NCBI GenBank assembly: GCA_047615875.1
Contig: JBLHGU010000008.1
Location: forward strand, 1-56,358
Reading direction: 5' to 3'
Length of the DNA: 56,358 bases
Source of the DNA: JBLHGU01 sp047615875
GTDB taxonomy: Bacteria; Pseudomonadota; Gammaproteobacteria; Arenicellales; CAJQKF01
In this document: positions 43,053 to 51,416 of the stretch, piece by piece
Position numbering within the stretch: position 1 is the first letter of the stretch
Layout of the letters: each line of letters begins with the position of its first letter
Program-made: the position numbers and the translations under genes
The notes under the pieces: model-generated
The model's input: only the letters and a program-made list of their open reading frames with translations
Told to the model about the DNA's origin: nothing
Database searches by the model: none

Positions 43053-43841
43053 TTAGACAACAAATTCATCACGCATTAATCGTCCATAACCAGGCACAGG
43101 GTTGCTGTAGCCTGATAATCTAAGCGATCGCCAGAAAATAGCCTGTACTGCGGTTACCACAGGTTTACCCAGCTTTTGTTCAATTCGTTCTACTACATCG
43201 CAGGCGCGAATCGCGGTACAAGATATAAATAACGCATCGGCATCTGAGTGGTCAGACGCTATAGCCGCGTCAAATATACTTTGCGGAGACAACTTCGCCA
43301 TCAACTCATTTTCCGCAATATTAAAACTATTGAAATAAACAATTTCCTTACCGGCTTCTCGTAGATAACGAGCGATTTCCGCATTTACGTCGTCAACATA
43401 AGGGGTCAACACAGCTATTTTTTTAGCCCAAAATTTATCCAGCGCTTCAACGGAAGCAGTTAATGGGGTAGTACAGGAGATTCCCGGACGCGCAGTTTGG
43501 ATGCGCGCCTCTATCTCGTCATAACCTAGCACTGCCGTACCAGAAGTACAGCCATATGCCACCACGTCGAGTCGGCCTTCTGGAATCAATAACGAAGTAG
43601 AGGTTGAAATATGCGGTGCCATAACTTTCAACGTCTCCACTGTACAATCCGGTGTATTGGGCAGTCGACTGGTGTAAAAAACCACGTCATCTGACGGTCG
43701 CATATTAATGAAGTCACGCTCCATTACATAATCATTCGAGAGCGCTAGTAAACCAATACGATGTTTGCCAGGACCATTATCGTAGCTGGCTCCCACATCG
43801 ATATGGTTAAAGCTAACTACCCCGGTTTGATTTAGGGACAT
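43053..43841 (-). CDS. Asp/Glu racemase-fold protein, EutA-like
   Basis: This 262-residue protein belongs to the maleate isomerase/Asp-Glu racemase superfamily, with the two catalytic cysteines C98 (AYGCTSGTAVLG) and C208 (ISCTAIRACD) in mirrored positions. EutA of rhizobial and Ruegeria ectoine clusters is of this type and is linked to hydroxyectoine use, where it is thought to act together with EutB and EutC. Neither EutB nor EutC is found in this window. The gene lies 20 bases after the EutE-like gene. The alternative reading is a general maleate isomerase, but the neighbours favour EutA. Confidence 0.8.
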   Translation of the reverse strand: MSLNQTGVVSFNHIDVGASYDNGPGKHRIGLLALSNDYVMERDFINMRPSDDVVFYTSRLPNTPDCTVETLKVMAPHISTSTSLLIPEGRLDVVAYGCTSGTAVLGYDEIEARIQTARPGISCTTPLTASVEALDKFWAKKIAVLTPYVDDVNAEIARYLREAGKEIVYFNSFNIAENELMAKLSPQSIFDAAIASDHSDADALFISCTAIRACDVVERIEQKLGKPVVTAVQAIFWRSLRLSGYSNPVPGYGRLMRDEFVV

Positions 43842-43861
43842 ACTCTACTCCTTACAATCGA

Positions 43862-44851
43862 CTAAACTGGAACTGCAACAACAGCAAAAAAATCACCCAT
43901 GGCAATATGCCCTGGAAAATGTCTACCCGTTAGAACACCGTCAATATTCGAATGATAGTCTGTGGGAGGCACTCCAGTGCGATTAACATCGTGAACACGC
44001 CCTATCAAGTCACCAGCTTTTACATAACTACCAAGATCAACACAGTGTTCCAGCAGGCCAATTGATTCACTGAAAACAAAACAACTTTGATCCGGCATAT
44101 CCAGGCTTAATGTATCGCCGACCTCCAACTCTCCTTGTTGAATACCGGCATGTTTCAGAAAATTTCGAACACCTTTTTTAGCCACACCCACGGTATGAGC
44201 AGTTGTGCTCCCGCCACCACCAAGCTCGGTACTTATAAATACTTTGCCCATCTTCTCAGCCGCAGTGTCATACATGCTGCCAGCGTCTAATTCTAATAAC
44301 ATCATAGAATGTGGTGCGTTAAATGCCTGCATGGCTGCAATACACCTAGCCTCCTGTTGTTTATCAGGTAATACATGGGCACAACAAAAAGGCAAAAACT
44401 CCATGGTCTTGCCACCGGAATGCATATCCAGAACGTAATCAGCCAGTGGTAAAAGGTGGCGTTGAAAATAATCGGCAATCTTCTCAGTTAGTGTCCCCGT
44501 AGGATTACCAGGAAATACGCGGTTCATATTGCCGGCATCAATTGGCGAGGTTCTTTTGCCTGCCCGAAATGCTGGATAATTCATACCCGGCACAATAATA
44601 ATCCGACCGGAAATATCCGCCAATTTCAAACTCTGGGCCAAATCCCATAACGCTACAGGACCTTCGTATTCATCACCATGATTGGCACCGGTAAACAGTG
44701 CGGTCGGTCCCCTACCATTCTTTGCTACTGTGATCGGAATCATCATCGATCCCCAGCCTGAATCATCATGGGAATGGGGTAATTTTAGGAATCCGTGCTG
44801 AATTCCGTCCTGGTCAAAATCTACGGTTGCTGAGATAGGTGAATCAATCAT
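43862..44851 (-). CDS. EutE/DoeB-like N-acetyl-diaminobutyrate deacetylase
   Basis: DoeB/EutE is a zinc enzyme of the succinylglutamate desuccinylase/aspartoacylase family that removes acetate from N-alpha-acetyl-2,4-diaminobutyrate. The 329-residue protein (ATG 44851, 26 bases after the preceding gene) has the zinc ligands H58 and E61 in GANHGDEYEG and H144 in DMHSGGKTM, and the base in STELGGGGS. GNMNRVFPGNPTG is a good family match. A longer start at 44923 would overlap the PhyH gene and adds unrelated residues. Together with the EutD copies it forms the ring-opening/deacetylation core. Confidence 0.86.
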   Translation of the reverse strand: MIDSPISATVDFDQDGIQHGFLKLPHSHDDSGWGSMMIPITVAKNGRGPTALFTGANHGDEYEGPVALWDLAQSLKLADISGRIIIVPGMNYPAFRAGKRTSPIDAGNMNRVFPGNPTGTLTEKIADYFQRHLLPLADYVLDMHSGGKTMEFLPFCCAHVLPDKQQEARCIAAMQAFNAPHSMMLLELDAGSMYDTAAEKMGKVFISTELGGGGSTTAHTVGVAKKGVRNFLKHAGIQQGELEVGDTLSLDMPDQSCFVFSESIGLLEHCVDLGSYVKAGDLIGRVHDVNRTGVPPTDYHSNIDGVLTGRHFPGHIAMGDFFAVVAVPV

Positions 44852-44877
44852 TTGGGTTCTCAAGGTTGGGCAGTTTT

Positions 44878-45756
44878 CTAATCTTCCTGATGGGTATAGA
44901 TCGAGGTATATCCATCGGACCAATCAGGTGGCAGTGGCACATATAATTCTTCATGGTGGGCAAAGCCTGGCTCCTTACCGCGAACGATCTCGCCATAATG
45001 AGAACCCGGATAGGGCGGCGCAGTATAGGCCACCGCATCAGCCGCACTATAGGTCAATACCAGCGCCGGTCGACCACGGTTGCTCATGTTCTGACTGGAA
45101 CCATGGATGGTACAACTATGGTGAACAGAAACCGTACCGGCAGCTCCAACGACTTCAACTGCGATCTGCAATCCACATTCTTTCAGAAGCTCTGACGCTA
45201 TGGCACCAGTCCAGTTCTGTTGCTCATCATAATGTCTAAATACCTCGCCCTTATGGCTTACGGGTATTATTTGTAATGGTCCCTGCTCTGACGACACATC
45301 ATCCAGGAATAGCAGGAACTGTAACGTTCCAGTATGGGTGTGCGGATAAAACGCAAAATCCTGATGCCACTTAACTTCCGCACCGCCATCTGCCCATTTG
45401 AAATTCAACATTAAATCTCGAAACCGCACGTTGGGCCCGAGCAGGTCTTCTGCAACATCGGTAATGACAGAGTTAGAACAAAGCACCCAAAGTTCTTCAT
45501 ATTCATCATCGGCATAGGTCACGCGACGAAGTTTAGGACTCTCGAAACAGTGACCTTTTTCCAGATCCATTCTATTGCTAGAGCTGGATACGCTGCGAGA
45601 TTTGTCTACTATTTCTGCAATTATCTGATGCAGAGCTATGAGTTGTTTTTCATCAACCAATTGCGGCATTATCAGATAACCCTGATCTACATAGAATTTT
45701 CGGTCATGCTGGTTCAGAACCTTTGGTTTCAGCGCCAGAATATCTGAAGTTCTCAT
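44878..45756 (-). CDS. PhyH-family dioxygenase 4 (second gene of the eut-like operon)
   Basis: From ATG 45756, 25 bases after the decarboxylase stop, the protein has 292 residues. Iron ligands are H131 and D133 in KWHQDFAFYPHTHTG and H218 in CTIHGSSQNMS, with R229 for 2-oxoglutarate. It is unlike PhyH 1-3 and similar in size to ectoine hydroxylase EctD, but it lacks the EctD signature (WHxDFxxWHxxDGM), so I do not call it EctD. A longer frame starting at 45885 would overlap the decarboxylase gene and is unlikely. It could hydroxylate or unlock a modified osmolyte before ring opening. Confidence 0.84.
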   Translation of the reverse strand: MRTSDILALKPKVLNQHDRKFYVDQGYLIMPQLVDEKQLIALHQIIAEIVDKSRSVSSSSNRMDLEKGHCFESPKLRRVTYADDEYEELWVLCSNSVITDVAEDLLGPNVRFRDLMLNFKWADGGAEVKWHQDFAFYPHTHTGTLQFLLFLDDVSSEQGPLQIIPVSHKGEVFRHYDEQQNWTGAIASELLKECGLQIAVEVVGAAGTVSVHHSCTIHGSSQNMSNRGRPALVLTYSAADAVAYTAPPYPGSHYGEIVRGKEPGFAHHEELYVPLPPDWSDGYTSIYTHQED

Positions 45757-45781
45757 AGAATCGAAATAAACTAGTGGATTG

Positions 45782-46942
45782 CTAAACCGGTAACAAGGGC
45801 GGTGCATCAACGGATACAAATGTTTCCGGATAAAAGCCATTAAATCGTGTGGCCGCTGAATTGGTATAAGCACCAGTTTGACCAATCTCTATCCAGTCAC
45901 CCTCATCAGCATCACTGGGCAATAGAAATGGTTCTGGCAGCACATCCAAATTATCACATGTAGGCCCGAATATCGTAAATTCAGTTAACTCATTACAAAT
46001 CTGACGTGTTGGATTGATCAATCGAGTAGGTAGCTTCATCTTGCCAGTAATTGTTTCGGACAGACTCTGGTAAATACCATCATTGATATAAAGCTTGTTA
46101 CCTTTACGCAATTGGATCTGAGTTAGTAGAGTGCAACCACTCGCTACCAGAGCTCGACCCGGCTCACATAACAACACACAATCCTTACGCAACCTGTTAT
46201 CGCTAAATGCTTCATCTATGGCATTAAAATATTCCGACAGCTCTGGTGGTTGATCATCCAGATACTGTGCTGGAAAACCGCCACCAACATCCAGATAATG
46301 TATCGGCACATTAGACGCTTCTATAACCTCGAGGGCGGTATTAATACCATCCGTAAAGGCCTTGGGGCTGCGGCACTGCGAACCCACATGAAAAGCCAGA
46401 CCCGTCTGAAAATTTGCGTCATACACTTTACGCAATAAAGCCGGGGCATCTTCCGCACTGACCCCAAACTTGTCAGAAAGCTGGTATTGGGAATCGTGTA
46501 CCGGGGTAGTTATTCTCACTAGCACAACCTTACCATCGCTTCCGCCGGTAGTAGCAATAATCTTATCCAACTCACTCTCATGATCCAGCACAAAGTGATC
46601 AACGTTATACACTTCATGGGCAGTCATGATGGCGGCACGAGCCTTCACCGGGTGCATAAAGTAGCAATCTGCCTGGGGAAAATGCTCTCGAATTAAGGCA
46701 ATCTCCGCCAACGAGGCCGTGTCAAAATGTCGAATTCCCGCCTCATACAATTCCTGTAGAACCGCCAGATGAGGATTACACTTCACCGCATACATCACCC
46801 GGCCTGGGAATGAGTTCAGAAACAACTTTGCCTGACGTTGCAATTCTGCTGGACGCAAGCAATACACCGGATAGCCGGGGGTTAGCTCTTCGACCACTTC
46901 TTCCGTAGTAGAGAATCGGCGAATTTGAGTATGCACTGCCAT
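45782..46942 (-). CDS. Fold type III PLP decarboxylase (ornithine/diamino acid decarboxylase-like)
   Basis: The alanine-racemase-fold decarboxylases act on ornithine, lysine, diaminopimelate or arginine. The 386-residue protein has the PLP lysine K54 in YAVKCNPH, H185 in FHVGSQC, the glycine-rich phosphate loop DVGGGFPAQY, EPGRALVASG and the catalytic cysteine C329 in FGPTCDNLD. The GPTCDxxD form is that of ornithine/lysine decarboxylases rather than diaminopimelate decarboxylase. As first gene of the eut-like operon it may act on 2,4-diaminobutyrate or its hydroxy form, giving 1,3-diaminopropane or its hydroxy analogue; ornithine remains the default substrate. Confidence 0.85.
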   Translation of the reverse strand: MAVHTQIRRFSTTEEVVEELTPGYPVYCLRPAELQRQAKLFLNSFPGRVMYAVKCNPHLAVLQELYEAGIRHFDTASLAEIALIREHFPQADCYFMHPVKARAAIMTAHEVYNVDHFVLDHESELDKIIATTGGSDGKVVLVRITTPVHDSQYQLSDKFGVSAEDAPALLRKVYDANFQTGLAFHVGSQCRSPKAFTDGINTALEVIEASNVPIHYLDVGGGFPAQYLDDQPPELSEYFNAIDEAFSDNRLRKDCVLLCEPGRALVASGCTLLTQIQLRKGNKLYINDGIYQSLSETITGKMKLPTRLINPTRQICNELTEFTIFGPTCDNLDVLPEPFLLPSDADEGDWIEIGQTGAYTNSAATRFNGFYPETFVSVDAPPLLPV

Positions 46943-47011
46943 TGGGGCTTCCGTTTAAAAAAACTATTTTCTCACATCAAACAGCTAGCCACATCGGTTT
47001 GAGGTGTGGTT

Positions 47012-47026
47012 TGAAAATTATTTTCA
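47012..47026. promoter_or_regulatory. Perfect palindrome between the eut-like operon and acyl-CoA dehydrogenase
   Basis: TGAAAAT-T-ATTTTCA, a 7+7 perfect inverted repeat, lies in the 194-base spacer between the two divergent start codons (46942 and 47137). It is a candidate operator; no regulator gene is linked, and the AT-rich composition makes chance occurrence possible. Confidence 0.35.
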
Positions 47027-47136
47027 GACTATGATCAAATAGGTAATAAGGTGTCGCATCTATAGAATTTGTAATCAGCTCAGGCGCTTGTTCACATTTC
47101 TATAACCCTCATAAAAATCGAAATCAGAAAACTAAC

Positions 47137-48282
47137 ATGAATCCAGGCATATATTTTTCAGAAGAACATCAAATTTTGCGCGAGCAACTACGCCGGTTTG
47201 TGGAACGGGAAGTAACCGAACAGGCAACTGCCTGGGAGCAGGATGGCTTTACCCCCCGTGGAGTGATACAAAAAATGGGTGAACTGGGTTTTTTGGGTAT
47301 CCGTTATCCAGCTCAATATGGCGGCTCAGAGCTGGATACTTTGGCCACCATGGTATTGGCCGAAGAACTAGGCCGATCGAGTTTCGGCGGTTTTGCTATC
47401 ACCATCCTTGTGCATACTGATATGGCCTCTCCCCATCTGGCCAATGCCGGTAATGAAACTCAATTAGCTAAATATATGCCCCCTATAATCAATGGTGACC
47501 TGGTTACCGCCGTAGCCGTTACCGAACCTGACGCAGGCTCTGATGTATCTGGCCTTAGAACCCATGCCAAACCAGTCTCCGGTGGCTGGCTTCTAAACGG
47601 CAACAAGATGTTCATCACCAATGGCGTTTATGGCGATGTCTACTTTGTTGCCGCCAAAACCCACCCTGAGGCTCCTCGTTCTCAGTCAATATCCATGTTT
47701 ATTGTGGAGAAGGATATGCCGGGGTTTAACGTTGGTCGGGCCATAGACAAGATGGGCTGGCATTCATCAGATACCGCAGAACTGGTTTTTGATGACTGTT
47801 TCGTACCCGAAGAAAATGTGTTGGGAGACCCAGGCCAGGGGTTTTACTCAATCATGAAGAATTTTCAAAATGAACGCCTTGTACTGGGTAGCCAGGCCAT
47901 TGGAGAAGCTAGCAAAGCTATTGAACTAACGTTGGATTATGTTCGTAACAGAAAGGCTTTTGGTGCCACCCTGTGGGATAAACAGGCTATTAGGCAACGC
48001 CTTGCCCAGCGCCTGGGTGAAGTTGAAGCAGGACGGCAGTTACTGCTGCACTCTGCCTGGCTGGATAGCCAGGGAATCGAATGTGTAAAGGAAGTATCCA
48101 TGGTCAAAGCCTACTGCGGCGAACTGGTCAATCGTGTGATGTACGATTGCCAGCAATTTCATGGCGGCTTTGGCTATATTCGTGACAGTTCCATTGAAAG
48201 AATGGTAAGAGATGCGCGCGTACAATCTATTGGTGGTGGCGCAACGGAAGTTATGCTTGAAGAAGTCGCGAAACGAATGTAA
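47137..48282 (+). CDS. Acyl-CoA dehydrogenase
   Basis: The flavoenzyme introduces a double bond next to the thioester of acyl-CoA. The 381 residues include VAVTEPDAGSDVSGLRT and MFITNG (FAD binding) and the C-terminal QFHGGFGYIRDSSIERMVRDARV. At the medium-chain base position it has GGATEV instead of YEGT, but E246 in NFQNERLVLGS is in the place of the isovaleryl-CoA dehydrogenase base, so a branched-chain or related substrate is more likely than a straight medium chain. It diverges from the eut-like operon and its 3' end overlaps the convergent HupE gene by 32 bases. Confidence 0.92.
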   Translation: MNPGIYFSEEHQILREQLRRFVEREVTEQATAWEQDGFTPRGVIQKMGELGFLGIRYPAQYGGSELDTLATMVLAEELGRSSFGGFAITILVHTDMASPHLANAGNETQLAKYMPPIINGDLVTAVAVTEPDAGSDVSGLRTHAKPVSGGWLLNGNKMFITNGVYGDVYFVAAKTHPEAPRSQSISMFIVEKDMPGFNVGRAIDKMGWHSSDTAELVFDDCFVPEENVLGDPGQGFYSIMKNFQNERLVLGSQAIGEASKAIELTLDYVRNRKAFGATLWDKQAIRQRLAQRLGEVEAGRQLLLHSAWLDSQGIECVKEVSMVKAYCGELVNRVMYDCQQFHGGFGYIRDSSIERMVRDARVQSIGGGATEVMLEEVAKRM

Positions 48283-48931
48283 TCATTGGGCCTTCCATTT
48301 GTTCCAAAATAGTAAACGCGCCAACCCCGAATACCATTGCGCCAGCTAGACGTGGTTGAACTGCTGAGGAACTTAGGTTATGCCAGAAAACTCTCGCCAG
48401 AATTACCACAAAAACGGCTAGAAGATACTGCGTTAGACCCAGTCCTAACAAATATCCTGCTAAAACCGAAGCTGACGCGCCTGCCTCGTTACCAACTAAA
48501 GCTACAGCAAATGCGGCACCATGGAACAAGCCGAAAAACACCAGCAAAAAAGCTGAAATATAACTCTTAACACCTTTTCCAGAAAGAACGATAGCTCCCA
48601 TAAACACTAAGGACAAAGAAATCATTAACTCAACCAGGGGTAATGTCCCGGCGGATAACGACAGGATACAACCTGTCAACATAGCAGCAACATAACCCAA
48701 TGGCGCAAAGAAAGACCGACGACTAAAGAAAGCGATCAGGCCTGCCAACAAAACAAAAAACAAATGATCAAAGCCGATTATTGGATGACCAATACCAGAA
48801 AATAGCCCATGGCTAAAAGTGGTCAATGACACACCCTGGAGGGGATGATGGGCTAGTGCAGGTAGTGTCCATAAAATACCAAAAAATAGCGCGAGGTAAC
48901 GAATCGGTTTGGTTAACGAAAATACGGGCAA
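48251..48931 (-). CDS. HupE/UreJ-family membrane protein
   Basis: The 226-residue protein has a signal-like N terminus ending in PALAHHP, about six further hydrophobic segments, and the family motifs HPIIGFDHLFFVLLAG and GLFHGAAFAVALVG with histidines able to bind nickel or another metal. HupE/UreJ proteins are linked to nickel or cobalt supply for hydrogenase or urease, but no such gene lies in this window. A general metal permease or sensor role is possible. It overlaps the convergent acyl-CoA dehydrogenase gene by 32 bases, and 285 bases separate it from metY. Confidence 0.88.
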   Translation of the reverse strand: MPVFSLTKPIRYLALFFGILWTLPALAHHPLQGVSLTTFSHGLFSGIGHPIIGFDHLFFVLLAGLIAFFSRRSFFAPLGYVAAMLTGCILSLSAGTLPLVELMISLSLVFMGAIVLSGKGVKSYISAFLLVFFGLFHGAAFAVALVGNEAGASASVLAGYLLGLGLTQYLLAVFVVILARVFWHNLSSSAVQPRLAGAMVFGVGAFTILEQMEGPMITFVSRLLQA

Positions 48932-49216
48932 AAGACTACTCCTGAACAGGTTAAGCGATAGTAATTCCGCTACTATATCCTGCTTTGTCTAAAAAATTAA
49001 CCATAGTATGGTACAACCTGATTTTGTACATCGAGCAATTGGCGGATTTTTCTAACATAGCCGTATAGCTCAAAGATGCTTGTTCAGCATTTGCGATCAA
49101 AGCAATCCAGTCGTACACTGTCACCTACAAAAACCTGGTACAAAGGTTACTAAGGCTATTTTGATCCACCCACAGATCCTGTTATCTGTATTATCTGCCA
49201 CCTTAAGGATACGTAA

Positions 49217-50488
49217 ATGAAAATAGAAACAAAAGCAATCCATTCAGGCTACAAGCCAGACCCCACAACTAACGCCGTCGCTGTGCCAATTTACCAGACC
49301 ACGGCCTTCGCCTTTGATGACACCCAACACGGTGCAGATCTCTTTGATCTGAAAGTTCTAGGCAATATCTATTCTCGTATAATGAACCCCACCAACGATG
49401 TTCTTGAGCAACGCATCAATGACATGGAAGGTGGTGCGGCAGCCTTAGCTCTGGCTTCCGGGCAAGCGGCTACGACCTACTCGATCCTGACCATCACCGA
49501 AGCGGGTGATAACTTCGTTGCCATGTCTACACTATACGGTGGCACCTACAACCTGTTTGCGCACACCTTTCCACAGATGGGTATAGAGGCACGTTTTGCC
49601 GACCCGGGCAATCTTGACGAACTGGCAAGCCACTTCGACTCAAAAACCAAAGCCGTATTTTGTGAATCAATTGGCAATCCTGCAGGCAACGTAGCAGATC
49701 TAGAAAGAATATCTGAAATTGCTCATGCCCATGGCATCCCGGTCATTGTTGACAACACCGTTGCCACGCCCTATTTGTGTCGTCCATTTGAGCACGGCTG
49801 CGACATCGTTGTGCACTCGCTAACCAAGTACATTGGTGGCCATGGCACCATTATTGGTGGCATGATTGTTGACTCTAATAATTTCGACTGGGTTGCCAAC
49901 AAAGAGCGTTTCAACCGACTGAACGAACCCGATGCGTCCTACCACGGTGTCGTATTCACAGAGACTGGACTTCCGCCTTACATTATCAGGGCCCGTGTTG
50001 TTCCACTGAGAAACATGGGTGCTTCCATGGCTCCGATGAACACCTTTTTAGCCTTGCAGGGTCTGGAGACATTGCCATTACGAATGGATCGCATTTGTGA
50101 GAATACGCTAACCGTCGCCAAACATATGCAAGCCCATCCCAGTGTTGAATGGGTTCGTTATGCTGGTTTAGACGATAGCCCGCATAAAGCCCTATTGAAT
50201 AAATATATGGGTGGCCGTGCTTCAGGCGTAATGAGCTTTGGTATTAAAGGTGGTGCGGAAGCTGGTGCTCGCTTTATAGATGCACTGCAATTAATTACTC
50301 GATTGGTGAATATTGGCGATGCCAAATCATTAGCCTGTCATCCTGCATCAACTACCCATCGACAACTTAATTCTGAAGAACTGGCATCATCCGGTGTTAG
50401 CACCGATTTGGTCAGACTATCTATTGGTATCGAGAATGTTGAAGATATTATTGAAGACATCGACCAAGCTCTTGCAGCTGCCGGTTAA
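49217..50488 (+). CDS. metY: O-acetylhomoserine aminocarboxypropyltransferase (sulfhydrylase)
   Basis: MetY makes homocysteine from O-acetylhomoserine and sulfide with PLP, a direct sulfhydrylation route to methionine. The 423-residue protein has the PLP lysine K204 in HSLTKYIGGHG, D179 in VIVDNTVATP, the YSRIMNPTND segment and the C-terminal ACHPASTTH with RLSIGIEN. These are typical of the MetY branch rather than MetB/MetZ. An AAGGA ribosome-binding site precedes the ATG. I looked for a SAM riboswitch or MetJ boxes in the 285-base leader and saw none. Confidence 0.94.
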   Translation: MKIETKAIHSGYKPDPTTNAVAVPIYQTTAFAFDDTQHGADLFDLKVLGNIYSRIMNPTNDVLEQRINDMEGGAAALALASGQAATTYSILTITEAGDNFVAMSTLYGGTYNLFAHTFPQMGIEARFADPGNLDELASHFDSKTKAVFCESIGNPAGNVADLERISEIAHAHGIPVIVDNTVATPYLCRPFEHGCDIVVHSLTKYIGGHGTIIGGMIVDSNNFDWVANKERFNRLNEPDASYHGVVFTETGLPPYIIRARVVPLRNMGASMAPMNTFLALQGLETLPLRMDRICENTLTVAKHMQAHPSVEWVRYAGLDDSPHKALLNKYMGGRASGVMSFGIKGGAEAGARFIDALQLITRLVNIGDAKSLACHPASTTHRQLNSEELASSGVSTDLVRLSIGIENVEDIIEDIDQALAAAG

Positions 50489-50522
50489 TCTAGCAATATA
50501 GTCCGATCAGTCTAAAGCTCTC

Positions 50523-50546
50523 CTCCGACCCTGCTCAGGGTCGGAG
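50523..50546. terminator. Hairpin after metY
   Basis: A 9-base-pair perfect GC-rich stem CTCCGACCC / GGGTCGGAG with a 6-base loop lies 34 bases after the metY stop. No T tract follows on either strand, so termination would be weak or factor-assisted. Confidence 0.5.
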
Positions 50547-50571
50547 TCAAGATATCTACCTCTATAAAGGC

Positions 50572-50974
50572 TTAATGAGAATGCATTTCTCACAACCACC
50601 CATATCGCCAGCAAACCACCTTTCATCATAACGTTCGAACTCTGGTCGTTCATCCGGTTGCTACTCACCGTTACTGGCAAACCATTCTGCGTAAATCTTT
50701 CTCCAGGTAGACTGTATAGCCTGCACAAACCCACCATCCGACATTCTTCCCTCAGCTTTAATACAGCATACTGTCCAGCTAGGATAGTATGTGTCGCAAA
50801 GGAATCTGACTGAACAGATTCAAGCTCAACTTGATAGCCGATTACATAACAGAATTCTCCACTAGCTGAATCCAGATTCGCACATAGGCCATAAAGAATA
50901 TGTGGCTCGTTTTGATGATTGATCAGCGGGCCTGTTTCCTCACTTATAATTCGATCCCTAAACTCCGATATTTC
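50572..50974 (-). pseudogene. Decayed GyrI-like / AraC effector-binding-domain protein
   Basis: On the minus strand one frame reads EISEFRDRIISEETGP...HILYGLCANLDSASGEFCYVIGYQVE...TILAGQYAVLK, then a frameshift leads to AEGRMSDGGFVQAIQSTWRKIYAEWFASNGE, an in-frame TAG, and QPDERPEFERYDERWFAG...ILIKPL. This order (YGL, GYEV-like strand, AGxYAVF-like strand, W-x2-IY-x2-WF, RPxFERYDERW) is that of the small-molecule-binding GyrI-like domain. One frameshift and one stop codon break it, and I see no good start. It is a remnant, or a sequencing error if only one lesion proves real. Confidence 0.75.
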
Positions 50975-51416
50975 AGTCGAATTTCTGCCATCTCAATCCA
51001 CCTTTCACGCAAATATCCCCTATAAGACACATCGGTAAGTGCCTGAAAAATACGCATGAAATGTTAAGGCAAACAACTAGCCTTAGTCGCCACCCGAGCG
51101 ATACGAAATTTCTCCCCTGTGATTCTCAATATAGTTGACAGCTTGATCGAATCGATTTAAATGGGCTATATTATTTCGATTTTCCGTGGGTGTAAGGTAG
51201 CATCAGAATGTCACATATATTTGATCTGAACTGCTAATTTTTTATAAGAGTATACAGGCAAGACCGAACTCTTCTGTGTTGGGTTTTCAGCTCTTGATAT
51301 TAACGATTCACCTTACTTAACAATAGTAGCTATGAGTATAAAATACCGCAGTTTCTGTGGTATTTTATACAGCCTTGAAAATATTCCGACAATCATTAAC
51401 ACAGGATTATCGCAGC
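50975..51416. other. Intergenic region with a long hairpin before the aquaporin gene
   Basis: No gene is visible. At 51336-51370 a 16-base-pair stem (left arm GTATAAAATACCGCAG, right arm CTGTGGTATTTTATAC, one G-U pair) closes a 3-base loop, 46 bases before the aquaporin ATG. It is the strongest inverted repeat in the window and could be an attenuator, an RNA-protein site or an operator. Confidence 0.6.

Noticed and set aside
44878..45756. Ectoine hydroxylase EctD for PhyH 4
   Set aside because: The protein is of similar size, but the EctD signature around the HxD motif (WHxDFxxWHxxDGM) is absent; only the general PhyH triad is present.
45782..46942. Diaminopimelate decarboxylase (LysA) as the call for the fold-III decarboxylase
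   Set aside because: The catalytic segment is GPTCDNLD and the spacing fits ornithine/lysine decarboxylases; LysA-type signature residues were not seen, and the context is not lysine synthesis.
48932..49216. SAM riboswitch or MetJ boxes upstream of metY
   Set aside because: No SAM-type aptamer core or AGACGTCT-like tandem repeats could be seen.
50507..50737. Short minus-strand protein after metY
   Set aside because: It runs out of frame through the GyrI-like remnant and the metY hairpin, so it is not a gene of its own.
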